DNA from: Candidatus Equihabitans merdae
GTDB lineage: Bacteria > Bacillota > Clostridia > Lachnospirales > Lachnospiraceae
Assembly (NCBI GenBank): GCA_018065025.1
Contig: JAGHUB010000265.1
Span: 1 to 8,319, forward strand
DNA length: 8,319 nt
Direction of reading: 5' to 3'
Within the stretch, counting starts at the first letter, position 1, and each line of letters opens with the position of its first letter. Made by a program: the position numbers and the translations under genes. This document shows positions 5,492-8,319 of the stretch, one piece after another. The notes below the pieces were generated by a model. The model saw only the letters and a program-made list of their open reading frames with translations. It did no database searches and was not told the DNA's origin.

Positions 5492-6976
5492 ATGCCCGTA
5501 TTTGATTTTAACAACATGCCCGACGATCGTGACAAAGCGGTCTGCACCTATACTGTATTTTACTCAAATGAGTCCTACAGCACCCCGGAGAATCCCATCC
5601 TGGTACTGGATAATAAAATGAGAAGATGGGACCATTATTCAGAAGGTATTTTCACCAACCCCATCAAGCGTTCATCCTTTGAATTCCGTACAGATGATGG
5701 TGCTGTCAGCTCCGATATTCTGCAGATTGATGCCCGTTTTGTCAGCCTCTTAAAATGGCTCGGCGAGAACCACATCAACGTCCGTCTGTCAGGTGCCAAC
5801 ACCGATGCGGGTTATGCCGTCTATAAGATTCGTGAAGTAGCCTACGGCGGCGCCACTAAGCTGTCTGCCGAAGATGGCTTCCTTCAGTTTATGATCGATC
5901 GTCTCATGGCCAGCAACGCTCCTGCCGAAGTGGAGGATGACGAAGAAGAACACGAAGCCGGCGACGATATGCGTCTCACTTCTCTTCAGAGCATTACCGA
6001 CTTCATGGATTGCGCCGGCAAGACTCTGCCCGACAATATCCGTCTCTGGGCCCGCCGTAACCTGGCAGTTGCCCGTTCTTCCGAGGTCACTCCCGAAGAG
6101 AAGAACCACGCCCAGCGCGCCCTTTCCATTATGATGAACATCAAATGGAAGAATCATTATTTCGAAGCCATCGATCCGGTGGAAGCCCGCCGCATCCTGG
6201 ACGAAGAACTTTATGGTCTGGAAGGCGTTAAGCAGCGTATCATCGAAACCATTATCCAGATCAACCGTACCCATACATTACCTTTCTACGGTCTGCTGCT
6301 GTGCGGCCCTGCAGGTACAGGTAAGTCACAGGTAGCCTATGCGGTTGCCCGTATCCTGAAGTTGCCCTGGACCACACTGGACATGAGTTCCATCAGCGAC
6401 CCGGAACAGCTTACCGGCAGCTCACGTATCTACGCCAATGCTAAGCCCGGTATCATCATGGAAGCATTTGCCAATGCCGGCGAATCCAACCTGGTCTTCA
6501 TTATCAACGAGTTGGACAAAGCCTCTTCAGGCAAGGGCAGCGGTAACCCGGCTGACGTTCTGCTGACACTGCTGGATAACCTGGGCTTCACTGATAACTA
6601 CATCGAGTGCATGATCCCCACCACAGGTGTTTATCCTATCGCCACAGCCAACGACAAGAAGCTGATCAGTGCTCCTTTGATGTCCCGTTTCGCTGTTATC
6701 GATATCCCGGACTACACACCGGAAGAGAAGAAGGTCATCTTCTCCAAGTTCGCTCTGCCTAAGGTTCTGAAACGTATGGGTATGCGTGATGATGAATGTA
6801 TCGTCACCGCCGATGGCCTCACCGCTGTTGTGGAACGTTATGCCTCCAAGACCACCGGTATCCGTGACCTGGAACAGGCTGCCGAACATCTGGCTGCCAA
6901 TGCTCTCTATCAGATCGAAGTCGAACATGTGGAAAGCGTCACCTTCGATGCCGAACGTGTATGGAGCATGCAGTAA
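5492..6976 (+). CDS. Lon-like AAA+ ATPase lacking the protease domain
   Basis: This 494-aa protein resembles the middle of Lon protease. Residues 179-243 match Lon's helical segment before the ATPase (LPDNIR... to ARRILDEELYGLEGVK). The AAA+ module follows: Walker A GPAGTGKS at 272-279, Walker B region VFIINELDKA with N339 and E340, sensor 1 N387 in IATAND, an arginine-finger candidate R399 in LMSRF, and sensor 2 R458 in TGIRDLEQ. The stop falls right after the AAA+ lid, so Lon's Ser-Lys peptidase domain is absent. The first ~145 residues are unlike Lon's N-domain and were not recognised; an acidic stretch, EVEDDEEEHEAGDD, covers 146-159. Walker B normally has Asp before the catalytic Glu; here it is Asn (AAC, 6506-6508). 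The protein probably remodels or unfolds a partner. It follows the hydroxylase operon across a terminator and precedes a CapK-like gene by 81 bases. A role in hydroxylase maturation is possible but unproven. Confidence 0.85.
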   Translation: MPVFDFNNMPDDRDKAVCTYTVFYSNESYSTPENPILVLDNKMRRWDHYSEGIFTNPIKRSSFEFRTDDGAVSSDILQIDARFVSLLKWLGENHINVRLSGANTDAGYAVYKIREVAYGGATKLSAEDGFLQFMIDRLMASNAPAEVEDDEEEHEAGDDMRLTSLQSITDFMDCAGKTLPDNIRLWARRNLAVARSSEVTPEEKNHAQRALSIMMNIKWKNHYFEAIDPVEARRILDEELYGLEGVKQRIIETIIQINRTHTLPFYGLLLCGPAGTGKSQVAYAVARILKLPWTTLDMSSISDPEQLTGSSRIYANAKPGIIMEAFANAGESNLVFIINELDKASSGKGSGNPADVLLTLLDNLGFTDNYIECMIPTTGVYPIATANDKKLISAPLMSRFAVIDIPDYTPEEKKVIFSKFALPKVLKRMGMRDDECIVTADGLTAVVERYASKTTGIRDLEQAAEHLAANALYQIEVEHVESVTFDAERVWSMQ

Positions 6977-7057
6977 AAAGAATCTTTGGAAAATGTTCCA
7001 AGAAATTATCCTGAGCAAGGCTGTGATTGCTTGCAATTAAGCCCAGAGGAAAATGCC
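6977..7057 (+). other. Spacer with two short inverted repeats between ATPase and CapK-like genes
   Basis: TTGGAA (6986-6991) and TTCCAA (6996-7001) form a 6-bp hairpin with a 4-base loop; a T-G pair or a bulge could extend it. GCAAG (7015-7019) and CTTGC (7030-7034) form a second with a 10-base loop. Neither is followed by a T-run, so neither looks like a terminator. No good promoter was seen. Read-through from the ATPase gene is therefore likely, perhaps with an RNA processing or stability role for the hairpins. Confidence 0.35.
7045..7050 (+). promoter_or_regulatory. Ribosome binding site of the CapK-like gene
   Basis: AGAGGA lies 7 bases before the ATG at 7058. The nearer ATG at 7053 reads ATG-CCA-TGA and stops, so 7058 is the start. 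Confidence 0.75.
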
Positions 7058-8319
7058 ATGAAAATGAAATTTGACGAGAAGTTAAGATGGTGGACTTACT
7101 GGACACTGGACCGTTTAAAAGGTCGTCCCGTAGGTAAGTATTATGATGAGATCCGTCGTGCCTGGAAGAAGGGTTCTTCCGTGGAAGGCACCAACGAGAA
7201 GATTCAGAAGCTGATTGCCCACGCCGTGGCCACCACTGAATTCTATAAAGATTATTCACCGGAGACACCCCTGTCTCAGCTGCCGGTTATGAATAAAGAG
7301 ATCATTCGCAGCAACTATGACCTCTTCTATTCATCCATGTACAAAGATGCACCGGATAACCGGGTCATGAGCACCAGCGGCTCCACCGGCACACCATTTT
7401 CCGTTATCCAGAATCTGGAGAAGATCCGCCACAACACAGCTGCCTCCATTTTCCTGGGCACAGCTGCCGGCTATTACATCGGCATGAAGGAAGCCTTCGT
7501 CCGTATGTGGGTTGGCGACCATGCCAAGAAGAGCAAGCTGTCCCTCATCGCCGAGAACCTGGTTATGATGGATTGCGCCAATGTCGGTGACGAAGAGATG
7601 GCAGAGCGCGTGGCTCTGATCCGTGACAAGAAGGTGGCCGCTTTGGTTGGTTACTCATCTGCACTTGGTGACATGAGTGATTACATCAAGCGTCACGACA
7701 TCGACACCTCCAAGTTCAACATCCAGGTCATTATTCCTATCTCGGAAAATATGCCGGATGCCATGCGTGACCAGCTTTATGAGCAGTTCCATTGTCCGGT
7801 TCGCTCCTGGTTCTGTAATGAAGAAAATGGCATCATGGGCGTACAGGTAGCTGAAAAAGGCGCCTACTACATCGACAGCGAAAGCTATTATTATGAGATT
7901 CTGAAAATGGACAGCGACGAGCCTGCTGAAGAAGGCGAGCTTGGCCGTATCGTCATCACAGACCTTTACAATTACGCCCTGCCCCTGATCCGTTACGACA
8001 ACGGTGACCTGGCAAAATATAAGAAGATCGAGAAGAATGGTCAGTTCAAGATGATGCTGACAGAGCTTTACGGCCGTCGAAGCGATATCATCTACGACAC
8101 CAAGGGACGTTACGTTTCTCCCTTCATTCTTTATAATAACCTGGCCGAGGCTGAAGGCCTGAGACAATATCGTTTCATCCAGGAGACAGAAGACACCTAT
8201 ACTCTCTGGCTCAACGGCAATCCGGATGAGATCGATGCCGACGGCATCGTGGCCATGATCAAACCCTACCTTGGTGAAGGTGCCACATTGACAGTGGATT
8301 ATGTGGATGAGATTCCCGC
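7058..8319 (+). CDS. PaaK/CapK-family adenylate-forming enzyme (phenylacetate-CoA ligase-like), C-terminus cut by window edge
   Basis: The frame is open for 420 codons to the right edge. The family activates a carboxylic acid as acyl-AMP, and some members then load it onto CoA or another acceptor. The N-terminal region (LRWWTYWTLDRLKG, then EKIQKLIAHAVATTEFYKDY) is typical of CapK-like members, which often sit in surface-polysaccharide loci. The phosphate-binding loop is STSGSTGTP at residues 105-113. Later motifs are LIRYDNGDLA, matching the RY-x-x-GD motif, and YGRRSDIIYDTKGRYVSP, matching the GR-x-D hinge before the mobile C-terminal domain. PaaK is about 440 residues, so only a short tail is missing. 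The acid substrate cannot be read from the sequence. The gene probably shares a transcript with the upstream ATPase. The adenylation loop is intact, which argues for an active enzyme. Confidence 0.85.
   Translation, partial: MKMKFDEKLRWWTYWTLDRLKGRPVGKYYDEIRRAWKKGSSVEGTNEKIQKLIAHAVATTEFYKDYSPETPLSQLPVMNKEIIRSNYDLFYSSMYKDAPDNRVMSTSGSTGTPFSVIQNLEKIRHNTAASIFLGTAAGYYIGMKEAFVRMWVGDHAKKSKLSLIAENLVMMDCANVGDEEMAERVALIRDKKVAALVGYSSALGDMSDYIKRHDIDTSKFNIQVIIPISENMPDAMRDQLYEQFHCPVRSWFCNEENGIMGVQVAEKGAYYIDSESYYYEILKMDSDEPAEEGELGRIVITDLYNYALPLIRYDNGDLAKYKKIEKNGQFKMMLTELYGRRSDIIYDTKGRYVSPFILYNNLAEAEGLRQYRFIQETEDTYTLWLNGNPDEIDADGIVAMIKPYLGEGATLTVDYVDEIP

Noticed and set aside
6977..7057. ATPase as a lon gene broken by a frameshift or stop
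   Set aside because: The DNA after the stop holds no peptidase-like sequence in any frame and the next gene starts within 81 bases, so the short form looks native.

Overview
The window carries five substantial genes plus a divergent AT-rich control region. The coding DNA is of moderate GC and the spacers are very AT-rich. Shine-Dalgarno sites are strong and purine-rich (AAAGGAG, AGAGGAGG, GGGAGGAG). The GlgC is of a Firmicutes-like type, and the three-subunit molybdenum hydroxylase is of a kind common in anaerobes. Together these suggest an anaerobic member of the Bacillota, perhaps a Negativicute. That placement is inference, since no rRNA or other marker gene is present.

Layout. Positions 1-1094 (minus strand) hold most of glgC, ADP-glucose pyrophosphorylase, which runs off the left edge. 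Positions 1095-1479 are a 385-base divergent intergenic region. It has a good extended -10 promoter for glgC, a candidate promoter for the plus-strand operon, a two-copy direct repeat with a 21-base period, and two palindromes that share a GTGATAA half-site. Positions 1480-5398 (plus) are a tight three-gene operon encoding the molybdopterin, FAD and 2x[2Fe-2S] subunits of a xanthine-dehydrogenase-family hydroxylase, in the order Mo-FAD-FeS. A 15-bp perfect hairpin at 5419-5465 probably ends this operon. Positions 5492-6976 (plus) encode a Lon-like AAA+ ATPase with no protease domain and a changed Walker B acid. Positions 7058-8319 (plus, cut by the right edge) encode a PaaK/CapK-type adenylate-forming enzyme.

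How the genes work together. The three hydroxylase subunits should form one soluble enzyme: substrate is oxidised at the Mo site and electrons pass through two [2Fe-2S] clusters to FAD. The residues that hold the Mo cofactor and the catalytic Glu are present. In a hand alignment, however, the two residues that orient purines in bovine xanthine dehydrogenase (Glu802 and Arg880) are Tyr284 and Asn361, so the substrate may not be xanthine. The ATPase and the CapK-like gene are probably co-transcribed, with an 81-base gap and no clear terminator. Whether the ATPase serves the hydroxylase, as CoxD-type AAA+ proteins serve CO dehydrogenase, or its adenylate-forming neighbour, cannot be settled from the sequence. 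glgC seems to be an unrelated divergent neighbour in glycogen synthesis.
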